DNA from: Phycomyces nitens
Lineage: Eukaryota; Mucoromycota; Mucoromycetes; Mucorales; Phycomycetaceae
Direction: 5' to 3'
Length of the DNA: 64,000 bases
Assembly: GCA_022702545.1 (NCBI GenBank)
Contig: JAHRBC010000002.1
Coordinates: 5,952,001-6,016,000, forward strand
Each line of letters starts with the position of its first letter. Within the stretch, counting starts at the first letter, position 1. The translations under genes were made by a program, and so were the position numbers. Positions 19,134-31,118 of this stretch are shown here, piece by piece. The notes under the pieces are model-generated. The model was not told the DNA's origin. It searched no databases and worked only from the letters and a program-made list of their open reading frames with translations.

Positions 19134-19274
19134 ACAGTGGCTCCTGTGTCAAATTGGGCTTCTTGATATATAAATTTACGTTTTCTTTTAGGAAATCGTG
19201 AATATATTTTATTATAAAAGACATAAACGAAGATTTATATATCAAGAAATGTATTTTGACACAGGAACCACTGT
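19134..19274. mobile_element. MITE-like inverted repeat (~141 bp) upstream of the intact nuclease-like gene
   Basis: The ends ACAGTGGCTCCTGTGTCAAA and TTTGACACAGGAACCACTGT are near-perfect inverse complements, and the arms continue for ~40 bp to TTGATATATAAAT / ATTTATATATCAA. The internal spacer is AT-rich and non-coding. A third arm of the same type, opposite in orientation to the first, follows at 19275-19326 (TTGATATATCAAGACACGCA, then TTTGGCACCGGTACAACTGTA in two pieces). No clear TA duplication is visible. Confidence 0.6.
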
Positions 19275-19352
19275 TTATTAATTGATATATCAAGACACGC
19301 AATTTGGCACCGGTACAACTGTATATAAATTGATACGGCATTGTTTAACAAG

Positions 19353-21444
19353 ATGCCTAGCGATCCTTCTCATTTCAAAGCACCATCTGACATGAATGTA
19401 TCAGAGTTCTTCAAAAGCTACCCTTTAGCCGAATGGAACACTACACAATATTATTCGTGGTATTCATCACGCCACCCATTTGCAAAATTAAATTTTATAA
19501 ATCGCAAGTTCCAGGATGACTTGGAAATGATCAAGAAACATCATGCGATTCCCGATGAAGTGCTAAGATTAATTCCTGGCGCAAAGAAAAAAAACGTAAG
19601 CTCATTTATGCTCCCACCAGCAGCCATTCTAAATATCACTCTTTAGCTTAAACGCAAGCAAGACAAGACAGTTTCCATCGTGAACCATCACACTGAAATT
19701 TACGGCAATAGGGATGTTTTTACTGGTTCTTTAAAAAACGCGTATATTCAGCATTCGTCAATCAATACTGAAACGTCACCCACCGCTACTGAAGCGTCAC
19801 CCACCCCTACTGAAGTGCCACCCACCCCTACTGAAGTACCATATACCGCCACTGAAGTGACATCTATAACTACTGAGATGCTGTCAGATTCATACGATAT
19901 CGATGTGAACGCCTCAATCTTCTGTACATTATATGATTCGATGTTTAAATTGGTAGATACTTTGATAATTAAGATGCTTAAATGGCTAATTATTTTATAG
20001 TACAAGAACCAGGCCGTGGATTTAAACAGGCACAGACATTTGAATGGTCCGAGCCTGATTGCTAAATTATATAACCACTGTATAAATACAATGAAAGACT
20101 TCAAGACACTCGATACAGAAGAAAGATCCTACTTACAGTACTGTCTGCATTTTATTATACACATGTTCTTTTAACCTTGATATTTTTAGTGTCTATCTTT
20201 CTGGATGCATAAATCTAATTACAACAAGCCATCGAGCAACCGCAGCACAAGCTATTGGCAGCAAAACTCTCGCGCAAGTCATTAATCAACACCAACCTGA
20301 AAAATATCACAATTTCAAGAACGAGGAATGGTCAAACCTGAAACTTGAGTTACAGAATGTATACGCTGAAAAGAAGACAGACGGCCTACGTTTGTTCATC
20401 TTGGAAAAGAGGCAATCGATCTATCGTTCGCTGCCTCATGCATCAAGAATACAGTCATTGTCGTTGAAAGTCTGCGATATTTTCGAGTATTTGTATGTAA
20501 TCATATATAGGACGACCAGCGCTCGTATAGGATTAAAACATAACCATTATTATAGGCTCAATCATGTTGAATATGGCCAAGTTGATGATGACTCGGAGGA
20601 CTTCTATAGCAGCACTTGGAAGTATATCTTAGCAGTGTTGTTTCGAGGATCAGGTCTAACATTTCGCAGGCAAGTTTATGATTTTAAAAAATGATTTATC
20701 ACTCTTTTGACTTGGTATCTTTTAAAGAGGTGAGAGTACGTGTATCGCAAGCAAGATAGACAAAGCTGTAAATCTACAAGACAACAATGAGGAAACCAAA
20801 GGATTAATGGGATCAAGAATTGATCTGATTATATCCGGGAATATTGTTAACGACCATGGAAATGAGGAAATAATCGAATTTGGGTCAATCGAAGTAAAAA
20901 AACAAGACATATCCGACAAGACTGCCAATATTCAATTGAATAAGAACATACGTGTGAACAAAAGTATCTTGAAGCGGCTCAACAACCACCTTAATCAAGA
21001 TACCATGCCATCGTTTACAGTACTGGGGCTGGACATAATTGGAGATAATGCGTTTACATACTTCATAAGGCCTTACGAAGACATTGTAACCGCAATAAAG
21101 ACATCTGACGAGCCGTTGTTTATACCAATTGACAAAGATGATTTTCAAGAATATATCTTTAGTACAAGCCTTGATCAGCTGTTAAACTATCAGGTAAACT
21201 TCAAATATAGGATGAATGGAATTTGACTTTATATAACATACAATAGCAACATGTTGTGACTCTTTTCCAAGACTTGACCAAAGCATCAAAGAGATACAAG
21301 AGACAAAGAGCCACAAGCAAATACGTATTAAACCAGAAGTACCACTCTCCTCCTTCGTCGCCTGTTCCAAATGGAACATTTTATACACCAAAGAGAGATG
21401 GAACCACGGCTACTGCGAAAAAGGCCAAATTATTTCCACACTGA
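19353..21444 (+). CDS. Repeated six-exon gene; putative PD-(D/E)XK nuclease-like protein, family not recognised
   Basis: Six exons join into one frame of 609 aa: 19353-19595, 19647-19952, 20001-20137, 20190-20669, 20728-21193 and 21247-21444. Introns are 48-58 nt. The fourth uses a GC donor (AG|GCAAGT), and the phases agree at every junction. The N-terminus (MPSDPSHFKAP) is followed by a TEVPPTPTEVP-type Thr/Pro/Glu repeat (~112-140). Residues 417-448 hold GSRIDLIISGN and then FGSIEVKKQ: Asp421 and Glu444-x-Lys446 have the layout of a PD-(D/E)XK nuclease core. The C-terminus is basic (KRYKRQR, AKKAK), which could bind DNA or direct nuclear import. The stop lies inside the end of a Tc1 element. 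Function is inferred from motif only; an element-borne or selfish gene fits its repetition. Confidence 0.7.
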
Positions 21445-22752
21445 GTGGGAGAAGTTAAAGAAACATTTTATAACCCACAAAACTTCACCAAAAAAAACCT
21501 CACATTCACATCAAAAAAGATTGAGAAAAATGTAATGAGTATAGAAATTTCAGAATGGATACAAAGGAGCTTTTTTCAAAATATATAATAATATTGATTA
21601 TTTATTAATACTTTGTTGGACCACCTTTGGCATCTATGACTGCCTGGCACCTTTTATGCATATTGAAAATTAGGCTTTCCAAGTATTCCTTTGGAATACG
21701 CCTCAATTCCCTCTCTAAAGCATGTCTAATATGATATAAACTGTATAAGTTATATCTTCTGGACCTGATTCTCTTTCCAAGATAGTCCCAAAGGTGCTCA
21801 ATTGGATTGAGATCAGGGCTTTGGGCTGGCCAGTTAGGCAAAAGTTTCAGCCTGTGCTGCTTCTTCCGTGCCGTAGTCATCTGGCTCACATGACATCTGA
21901 AGTTGTCCTTTTGCAGTTTGAAGCGTCTTCAACAAGCCTTTTCCTTAAATCTAACAAGGGAGACAAGATATCCCTCTTCTAAAGTCTGGATATACTTCTT
22001 GGAATCAATCTTCCCTGGCACGAACTTTAAATCTCCGACACCCTTCCCAAAGAAACATCCCCAAACCATAACAGGACCACCTCCAAACTTCATAGTTGGT
22101 GAGATGAAAGTGGAGAGAAGATCAGTATGGTTGTACCGAAGAACTCTCCGGCGTCCATCACTTCCGTGGAGCTTGAAGCGCGATTCATCAGACCAGATGA
22201 TGGAGTTCCATTCTGTGATGTTCCAATGGAGATGAGCCATTACCCATTTCAAACGTTTTTTCTGGTTTTCTTTGGAGATCTTGGGCTTTTTGGTTAATCT
22301 CCTAGAGTATATTTCTTGGTTATGAAGAAATTTGCAGAATACCTTGGCTGATGTAGGTGTGGTAGCATACTTTCTCAAAGCTGACATTGTCTGTGTTGGA
22401 TCCTTCATGATCTCCCAAAGAATCTCTCCTCCATCCCTCTTCGTAAGCCTTAATGGTCTGCCTGGGTTCTTAACTCATTCGTATGAGCCGATATTTTTGT
22501 AGTGCTTGAGTAATCTTGTTACAACAAGCTTGCTAATATTGAGCTTTCTGCCAATGTCACATTGCTTAGTGCCATTTACAATGCTCTCATGTACAATGAT
22601 GGCGCATGTAACATTGTCCATATTTTTCTTGCTTTTAGAAGAGATCTCAGGCAGTAATGAAGTGTTGTTGATTTAAAAGAAAAGAAAACTGCTCCAAGTT
22701 TAAAAGATTTATTGAGTTTTAAAAACGTTTCTTTAATTTCTCCCACTCAGTG
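21439..22752. mobile_element. Tc1/mariner element with terminal inverted repeats
   Basis: The ends are CACTGAGTGGGAGAAGTTAA at 21439 and the inverse complement of CACTGAGTGGGAGAAATTAA at 22752. About 28 of 31 terminal bases match. Length is 1,314 bp, usual for Tc1 elements. The right flank begins TATA, consistent with a TA target; the left flank reads CCA, so one TA of the duplication appears mutated. A single transposase frame lies on the minus strand. The element sits at the 3' end of the upstream nuclease-like gene. Confidence 0.92.
21605..22621 (-). pseudogene. Tc1 transposase with two in-frame stop codons
   Basis: From ATG at 22621 to the stop at 21605 one frame encodes 338 positions, interrupted only by TGA at 22475-22477 and TGA at 21929-21931. 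An N-terminal HTH region (QCDIGRKLNISKLVVTRLLK) is followed by the DDE core: SIIWSDESRFKLHGSDGRR (first Asp), QKDNFRCHVS (second Asp, degraded from QQDN) and WPAQSPDLNPIEHLWDYLG (Glu). There are no frameshifts, so decay is young. It cannot make active transposase unless the stops are read through, but its ends could still be mobilised in trans. Confidence 0.9.
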
Positions 22753-22899
22753 TATATAGTCATTTCATTACCCAATCAAAAATAAAATATCTATGCTGGC
22801 TTCATTCCAACTTTAGATGTCTCTATAGACTCTCTAGCCGCATATTTATTCTCTGATTATAATATATATATATAATATCGTATATTCTTATACTTTTTT

Positions 22900-24950
22900 A
22901 AGATGTGCACCCCAGACAAAACCATGAATAGTATCAATGAACTCTTCAAAACATATTTAGGAACTGCTTGCTCTTAAAAAAGCTTGGGGAGCAAGAGTTG
23001 CACTCTGATAGAGCAGAGTAATTTGATCACCCAAAAGAGGTTTTTGAAGAGTTGGAAAACTGCTGTCATATTGAGCCCAGGAACAAAATCGAGAACTTTT
23101 CCCGAGGCACCCTCAAATATAAGTCTGGCAACTGGACAAAATCACCATCTCTCAACAAAATATACATTCTTGAGTTTAAGTGGTAGCAGGTGGATGGCGC
23201 ACAGATGGTCATCTCTACATGCAAGGCTAAAGATAGATTACGCATAGCAGGTAAAAGCACCACAGAAATATACCAAGACTTTCAGTACCTCATTGGAAAT
23301 GGTAAGGGTAAAAACGTTCTACAATTTCTATTGTAGAATGATGCAAAGAAACTCACCAGTCGAGTAGTTAAACTCTCATAAAGCCTCGGGTGCCTGGGGT
23401 ACGATAGCGAACAAGGCAAAGACATGGTCTCTATACCGATATTGTGGAAAGGATCCTACAAACACAATTCAAAGAAGCCATCATCAAAAATGCAGTCTCA
23501 CAGCAACATTGTTGATTCAGAAATATCAACAGGCGTACTATAGACTGCCCGGTATCCAGAGACGGATTATCTAATGTTCAACAGAGAGAAAGAGGAATCT
23601 CCAATCCTCCTCAGTAGCCCAATTCCGATGAAAGTATTCAGACTACTTCAACATTTAAACAAACCTCGGCTGCTGTTAGAGATACTATCAGAAAATTTAA
23701 AAAAAAATATTTATAAAAACAACTGAAAATATAATTCCATCTGGGAGCCACCTCCGACACCTTTTACCAAACTGGAAAAATCACACATCACCAATGGCTC
23801 TTGACGGCTATAATCCAAGAATACTGAATCCAATCTTATACAAGCCCAAGATCATGAAATAAACAAACAGTTCAAACTCTCAGTAACAGATCAAGGCGCT
23901 ATAGACAAAGCGGACACCAAGTTCCTAAATTTAATAGTCATCAAAAGATTATCTACCCAAAGCAATCACTTTCTCAATTCTTTACCATCAAGAGACCGAA
24001 AAAAAAACCATCAATTTCGGATTGGAGAAGGATGAGTCAATTTATCTAATTTCAACACTTTCATATGTAAGTAATTTCAGTTTTGAGAGAATTTATCAAA
24101 GAGAAGGATCTAAAAGATATTTATGTAGCTAGTATCTATCCACCAATAGTCAAGGAAAGATATAACATTTCAACATCAAGGAACGGCATAAAAATACCAA
24201 TCGTTGGCATTTGAGCCGAGCGTAGCACCCATGTTGTCCTCAAGATTGATAATATTAGTCTTGGAACTACTCTTTCAAAAGAGGGTACGATTAGTATACT
24301 ACTTGTACGGTATCTAAATACTAGTCAGGAGTAAGGACGAGATGTTGGACCATAATCAACATATCCTCAAGGATCAGAGACTTGGGATTAATGATCAATT
24401 ACCAAAAGAATGACTTAACTTCAAGTACACTCAAGTTTTTCTGGAGTCTACATTCAACACAAAGAAAATAAAAAACCTTGGCACCACATGCAAAAATTAA
24501 CAAACTCTACTCGCTGACAAAATAACCCAATAAAATTAATACGAATATATCAAGACTCGGCACTGTTGTTGAGGCAAATAACTGCTCTGTTACAGCTTTG
24601 TGAGAGGTTTGTCATCGAACAAAAGGAACGAGAGACCACCTGCCAGAAAATCATCCCATTTTTCTTGGAAATATATTCAAAGAAAATAGTTGCTGATAAT
24701 CGGCTAGCCTACCTACGATTCCAAATTAAATAAAAAAAAAAGATAATTGAGGCCAATGTGAATATTCAAACATTCACCGTTGATTCAATCGGGTTAGCCA
24801 CAAGTACAAAACCAGCCTCAAACGGAGCCCCTGTACAAGAGGTTAAACAGTGTCACTTTTTTTTTTTTTGGAAAAAGCATGCTTTTAAATCGTCAGATTA
24901 ACATGCTCGAGGCAAAGACTGTAAATAAAAGTTTCCTGATTATGTTACCG
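22900..24950 (+). other. Highly degraded sequence, possible retroelement gag relic
   Basis: No intact gene. About 22960-23330 gives a patchy frame with few stops (ELHSDRAE, PKEVFEELENCCHIE, YKSGNWTKSPSLNKIYILE). About 24555-24730 gives ~58 stop-free codons (LLQLCERFVIEQKERE...FFLEIYSKKIVADNRLAYL). It is followed near 24845-24925 by CHF...KKHAFKSSD-HARGKDCK, which resembles a decayed CCHC zinc knuckle with an expanded T-run. No long terminal repeats or reverse-transcriptase motifs were recognised. Assignment is tentative. Confidence 0.3.
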
Positions 24951-25027
24951 AGAATAAAACAAAAGTCGGTGTGCAACCAACAGAAATTGTACTAGGAACG
25001 ACACATAATGAACTTCTTTTTTTAAAA

Positions 25028-25059
<32 letters not shown>
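25028..25059. repeat. (AAT)n microsatellite
   Basis: About ten consecutive AAT units in non-coding AT-rich DNA. Confidence 0.9.
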
Positions 25060-25061
<2 letters not shown>

Positions 25062-25204
25062 TATATCATATTATTCTTAACCATTGGCTCACAAGGGGTC
25101 CCAGACCTTTCTTTTCTCTTTGTTCTATAAAGGTTTTGGTCTACATTTTGGTTAGATCGATTTACTACTGACAATGCGTGCATGAATTTACCGTGATTTC
25201 CCAC

Positions 25205-25345
25205 GACATTTTATTTAACGTGGAGATATCTGCCAAACATCCCCATATACATATTAGGAATAGTCGGGAAGTTTTTGAAAACTAACAGCAGTCTATTCCT
25301 TTTAAATGGCCCCCAATTGCTCCGATCTTATGGAATTCAGGTACA
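25205..25345 (+). pseudogene. Tc1/mariner transposase relic, catalytic-triad end
   Basis: The plus strand reads HIRNSREVFEN and then FKWPPIAPDLMEFRYM, which align with the family's H-T-S-R...WPPxSPDLNPIExxW segment between the second Asp and the final Glu. Stops and substitutions are frequent and no inverted repeats were found. It differs from the element at 21439, so it belongs to another Tc1 lineage. Confidence 0.45.
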
Positions 25346-28300
25346 TGTTCTAATATAAAAGTACAACAGTGTTCCAATATTCTCTAATGCTTCTCGTAAT
25401 ATAATATTTCCAGCCAACCTTACAGACTGGAAGCTTATGGTTGATTCGACAACAACTGATCTGAACTTGCCAACACACATTCACTTTTATATTATAAATC
25501 TGTAGAGGATACTTGAATTTTGTAATTAGAGTTCCAAACGTTGGTCTTTGTGTTTAAATGTGCTGTTATAATCTTGGTAAAAGAGAAGAAAAAAAAGGTA
25601 TTCCAAACAGCAGATACGTACACTAAATAAATAAGGAAAGGGTTATTTTCATTGTGCCAATAGGGTCTCATTTGTAAACTCAAATAAGTGTAATTTAAAA
25701 GACAGGATGTGTCGTTGTTAACTATGATGACTTTTAAAAAGCCCAAAATGACAAGAATCAATTGGGTACAAATTCATTCTGTCGACTCATTGTGTCCACT
25801 TGTATGGTATCCTTAAAGAATCCTCCGTAATGTTACTCATCATTACACTATGGAAATTATTACAATTCTACTCAGATATTACATTTATAAATTATTATTT
25901 TGTTTTGTAGAAATTACAAGTCTTGTAGACCAGTTTGTTTGGTAACCAATTGATCAAAAACTATAAGGTTCTTTTTAAAGAAATATTTTAAAAGTTTTTT
26001 AATACCAAAGCAACCATTTGTACAAAATGTGATTCATCTTTCACGCTATAATTTTTTTACAAGTATTACAAGTCTTTTGTAAGATCATAAAACTTATACC
26101 AAATGTATATACCGACTAATTGCTACCAATAAATAACTATCAAAAAGTATTCAAAGACTATTCTTATGGACATTGCGGTAATGCTACGACGGACTTGATG
26201 GCACAGAAAAGAAGAAAATAATAGAGTGGTACAAAATTGGCGGTATGAGAAATACCAGGTTTTGTCTCCAAGAATAGGCAATCTTTTTATAAATTTTTGT
26301 ACAAGGAATAAATCAGTGCGTTAATGAACCTCTTTATAGTAGTCCAACCTTGATTACAAAAGAGACGAAACCATGCGCGACAATAAGTAGACTAGTGGAT
26401 TCTTCATTAGGTGTAAACAATATAAAGTAATCCCATGAACATCTAGCGTGTACTTTTTTTTTTGGGTACAAACATTATTTGTATAGGTTATTTAAAAGAC
26501 AAAGACGTTTGCGGTATAAACATTTATTAAATAGCATGGGCACTTTTCATATAGACATTTGATAGATTATTAGTTAATACGGGATTGGGTATCATATAAT
26601 GTTTAATACTCAATTACATGATTTTGTAAAAAGGATGAATCGGCATGAGAATGTTGGAGGTTCAAATGCTTCCTTGTTCCGAAAATACATGGGTGTTTCG
26701 ATAAATGATCACAACACCAAGTAGTTGGATAAGACAAAAATGTCGTTACCGGTGGGGCCTCTACTGATACTCACAGGCATTACAAAAATATGAGTAATGG
26801 GGTTTGTAATGGTCGAATGTGGATTTTGATCACAGTATTTCCCACACCCTCCTTCAAACCAAGTTAGACTTTCTTTGCTTTGGAATTGAGCCGTGTTATA
26901 TATATATATATAAAGGTATTTGTTGATAAAACAATTGTGTTTGACTATTATTGAATATTGTAACAATACTTGTTTATGTGTGTTGAATTTGACTATAATG
27001 GGTAAAGACATACTAGTCATGTAAACTACTTTATATAAAAAAAACACACATATTTACAAAACATATAGTTTTATTGGTGTTTTATATTGACTCATGCAGA
27101 GTGGATCTCAACAACAGAACATCTTTATCCCCAAAAGATTGCTAAATATAAACTTTCTTTTTTTCTCGCTCGGATTATTTAAAAAAAAACTCCAAATGAA
27201 GAGCTGGTGGACTTTTTTTTAAGAAAGCAACAGCAAATGTGCTTGCTTGCAACAAGATATCTCGACTATTTGTGTTTGATAAAAGTTGCTATTGTCAATA
27301 TTACAGCTGTTATAAAGTAATTTACAAATACCAAGTCATCTGTAAAGGTTTCAAGGAGACCAGACTTGTCTTATCTAAAAGTAACACTAAACTTGCAACA
27401 AATTTTATAAAGACTAAAAAAAAGAAGCTTTGTTCAAGTTGTACTAAAGGACTAATTTGACTTTTATGCTTACCTAAGAGGGATTTGTGATTTGAAGAAA
27501 GGGAGGATTATGGTGATTATGCTAAAACTAATTAACTAGACATTGTAGAATACACGCGAGAAAGAATGGTTGCAATCAATCAAAGAGGGCGTCAAGTGGA
27601 CACAAAATCAGCGGATAGGTGACATATATTTTGATTGATTCCATTTTATATTTGAATTCGGTTGTATCAGATCAAGAGATATCGGGAATATTGATGAAAG
27701 AGATAAACCAAATATAATTATCAATGGAAAGAAATGGGAAACTTTATAATAGATATCTTTTTTTTTTGAATGGCATATATTGACCGTTTAACATTTACTA
27801 ATTCTGGTATCATTTATAGATAGTTTTATAGCTCTTGAGACCAACTAGAAATACATATATATATATATATATTTCAAAGGCTGGTGCTGGCTGAAATATT
27901 ATTACCGAATCTTATGAAAAGAAGGTTGTGCAATCAAATTACTTTAATTCTGTCCAATGTGTTTTGAGAGGTTTCGAGGCAATAATTGTTCTCGGAAATT
28001 TCAATACTAGGTCTATCCGTGAAATAAGGTATGCGAACTTTGGATATGATTTATACTTTATTGGAATTACGTATGGCATGTACCTAGTCATGATTGATTC
28101 CAAAAGAAGTTTGATAGTAAATATTGGGTACATATAGTCTTATCTATTATAACGGAACATGCTCCATATCAAGCACAAATGATTCAAATACTAATATTAA
28201 CAAGGGGTCAATCGATAAATGTATGTCTTTATATATATATAAACACTTGATATCAAGGGGCAAGTAACCGTTGAGTATTAAGATATACATGTAATAATTC

Positions 28301-30806
28301 GATAAATACTCTCACACATTGATCTAATATTTTTTTAATAGAGTTGATACATTCATTTATACCAGTATTGCTTGTTTTAAAGATAAATATAATAGTTCAA
28401 AGTATCCCCAACAAATATTCATTATGAAATCCCGGTTATACTATGAACAACGACACAAAAACTATTAGTATTATTATTTAAGAAAAAAAGAAATGTTTTT
28501 TTATGGCCTGATAACTAACTCTTCATTTTATTTCTATACAAACCAAACGAATAAACAGGCCTTTTTGTAAGAAATTTAGATGGATAGATATGTATAAATG
28601 TACGTACCATGTAATGTATGCGTGTCTTGTTCTAAAACCTTGCCACATTGTAATCCCCTAAACAGTACACTCTCATGCAAACACCGCGTATATATTTTGC
28701 ATACCTTTTTATTTATTTATCCAAATGTTCTTTATAAGCCGTCAATTAAGAGCTGGTTGGTACTAAAGGTGTCTAAGAGATAGAAAACACAAGGAAAAAT
28801 CCTGTGAGACTTTAGTTGACAAAAAAATGGGAGTCTGTGAATGATAAAACGCTGGCTTGTTTATATTTTCATTTGTATAAAAACCGTGTAGATCTTTGGT
28901 AGCAAAATATTGATGGCTAGTAAGATTGGCTTTGCATTTATCACAGATTCACATGTGCTATACTCTTTATCAAAGTACAAAATAAACTATATTGCTTACC
29001 AAAAGTAAAGCAAGTTAAATTTCCATCATTTACCTGATTTTTCATCAGAACCTTTGATCTTCTTTCTTATTCAGGCCATTCTATCGATAATTGGTCTATA
29101 TTCCCAAAACCACTTTTTTTTTATCATTGCCATTACTACCTTGTAGATATCATCATTCAACATGAGAGCCTGTAAGAGTCTTGGATTATGATTGTCTGAC
29201 AGGTTTGTGATCCAGAAAACAAGGTTTTTCTTCTTCTTCTTTCGAACCAAAGCGTTGTCATGCCTACCTTGTTAATAATCCCACTAATCGACTTTGGGTA
29301 CCCAAATATCCAAGCGTGTCTATCCAAGACGATTTCGCACATGTCATTGCTCTTTTAGATATGTCTTGGCAATTATTATTATTTTTAAAAAAACAACAAC
29401 AACTATTGTTGGAATTAGTCTTGGTTGCAAATCTAGCATTATACTACAAACCAATCCAACTTTTAGTTGATCCAATTGAAAGGATCATTTGTACCCTAGA
29501 CTTGCTTGTTTTCGAGGCTGGCTGGCAAGCTAGATTTTCAAGACCCCTGGTTAATGTAGTTTTATAAACAAAGACCTCCAATTGCTTCAATGTTAATCTC
29601 AGATGAGTATGATTACCAAATGGATTCTCGGTCGAAATGTGTACAAGGTGCCTCTTGATCGTCTAATCGACTGTTTTGATCATATTCTTGTATACATGAT
29701 TTGTTGAGTCTGTTATGTTTATAATAAGGATATCGACTGTTTTTTTTTCTTCAAACAAAATAATAACAGACATTTGATTTTAAACATTGAGAGGTGGCCA
29801 CAATACATGTAAACTGTACAGTACCTGAAAGTTAAATATGATTAATAGAAAAAGGTTTGGGAAAAAAAAACTGGTTTGGTTGATTCCAGTTTATCAAAGA
29901 CTAGCCCCCCCCCCCCCCCTCCTCTCCACCCACCCTCTGAAAATACGGATCGGTTGGTTGAATAGAGAATTATATGAATACAATAGTGTTTACTGATTTC
30001 TGGATCTATTAAATTGAAAGACTTACAGCTTGGTGTTGATAGTGAATCTAACCGTCTTGGTGATACTATTGGAAAAAGAAAGACCCCACAACCTCATTTA
30101 TATATATATATATAAAATAAAATGATTTTATATGTGGTAATTAAAAAAGAAAAAAGATAAAAATAAAGTTTATTAAATTGTAAATGACTTTGATCAAGTG
30201 GTTATATTTCTGGATGGAATATCACTTGTGAATTTTTGGTGAAATTATTATAGTACCAAAAATACACCTAATTAATTAATTAATATATACATGTATATAA
30301 AATCAAGTAAATCGATCTATCAATCGATAGAATATAGAAAATACACTATAAACTATTATGGACGTGCGTCAATTAGACACACTAAATACCCTGAAAAATC
30401 AGTAGGTTCTCATTGTTCCGCGGCAAAAACAAAGAAAAAAGATATTTTTATACATGTCGGTAAAACAATTTGATAATTGAGAGTATAATATATTTATATA
30501 TATATATATACACTTTTTTTTTAATAAAGAAGCAAAATATATTTATAATAGTGATAATGACAATATTATGTATTGGTGAGTGTATGTATATATTCATAAA
30601 GAAATAATAGTAATAATAATAAAAATTCATCATAGGATGGGTTAGGCGCTTATATATAACATTTAAGAAAGAACAGTAGGAAAATCAAGAAAGGAAAAGC
30701 AAAATGACAATGATAATGATAATATAAAAAAAGAAAAGAAGAGGAGGAGCATAAAGGGAGATATAGAGATTATATAAAGAAGTTTGCATAGCAATAATAA
30801 TAATAA
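25346..30806. other. 5.5-kb gene-poor AT-rich region
   Basis: No gene supported. It holds a 15-bp poly-C run (29905-29919), several (TA)n stretches (26899, 27856, 28232, 30098, 30497), and one 69-codon plus-strand frame (27928-28137; GNFNTRSIREIRYANF) without recognised homology. The last ~200 bp before 30807 is probably the 3' untranslated region of the GATA-factor gene. Confidence 0.5.
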
Positions 30807-31083
30807 TTACGGAGATTGGAAGAGGGGGAAGGTCGATAGAGGTGGAGACGGTTGTTGTTGCTGCATCTGCTGTGGATAGCTTTGTTGGCCGCTAATTGCT
30901 TGAGAAAAGTTCATTTGCTGCTGCTGTTGTTCGCGCTGTTTGTTCATTGCGTGGTAGTTGGCGGCCGAGGCAATCAAAGGCAAGAGCTCTGGTGGCAAGC
31001 TGTTGAGATGAACACCAATGGACTCGAGAATAGAATACACCTGTGCAGAAGATCCCTGAGTCTGTTGTTGCTGTTGCTGTTGT

Positions 31084-31118
<35 letters not shown>

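Noticed and set aside
27928..28137. 69-codon frame GNFNTRSIREIRYANF... as another TnpB/Fanzor fragment
   Set aside because: Only a loose resemblance to a RuvC-II region; no zinc ribbon or downstream Asp motif found.
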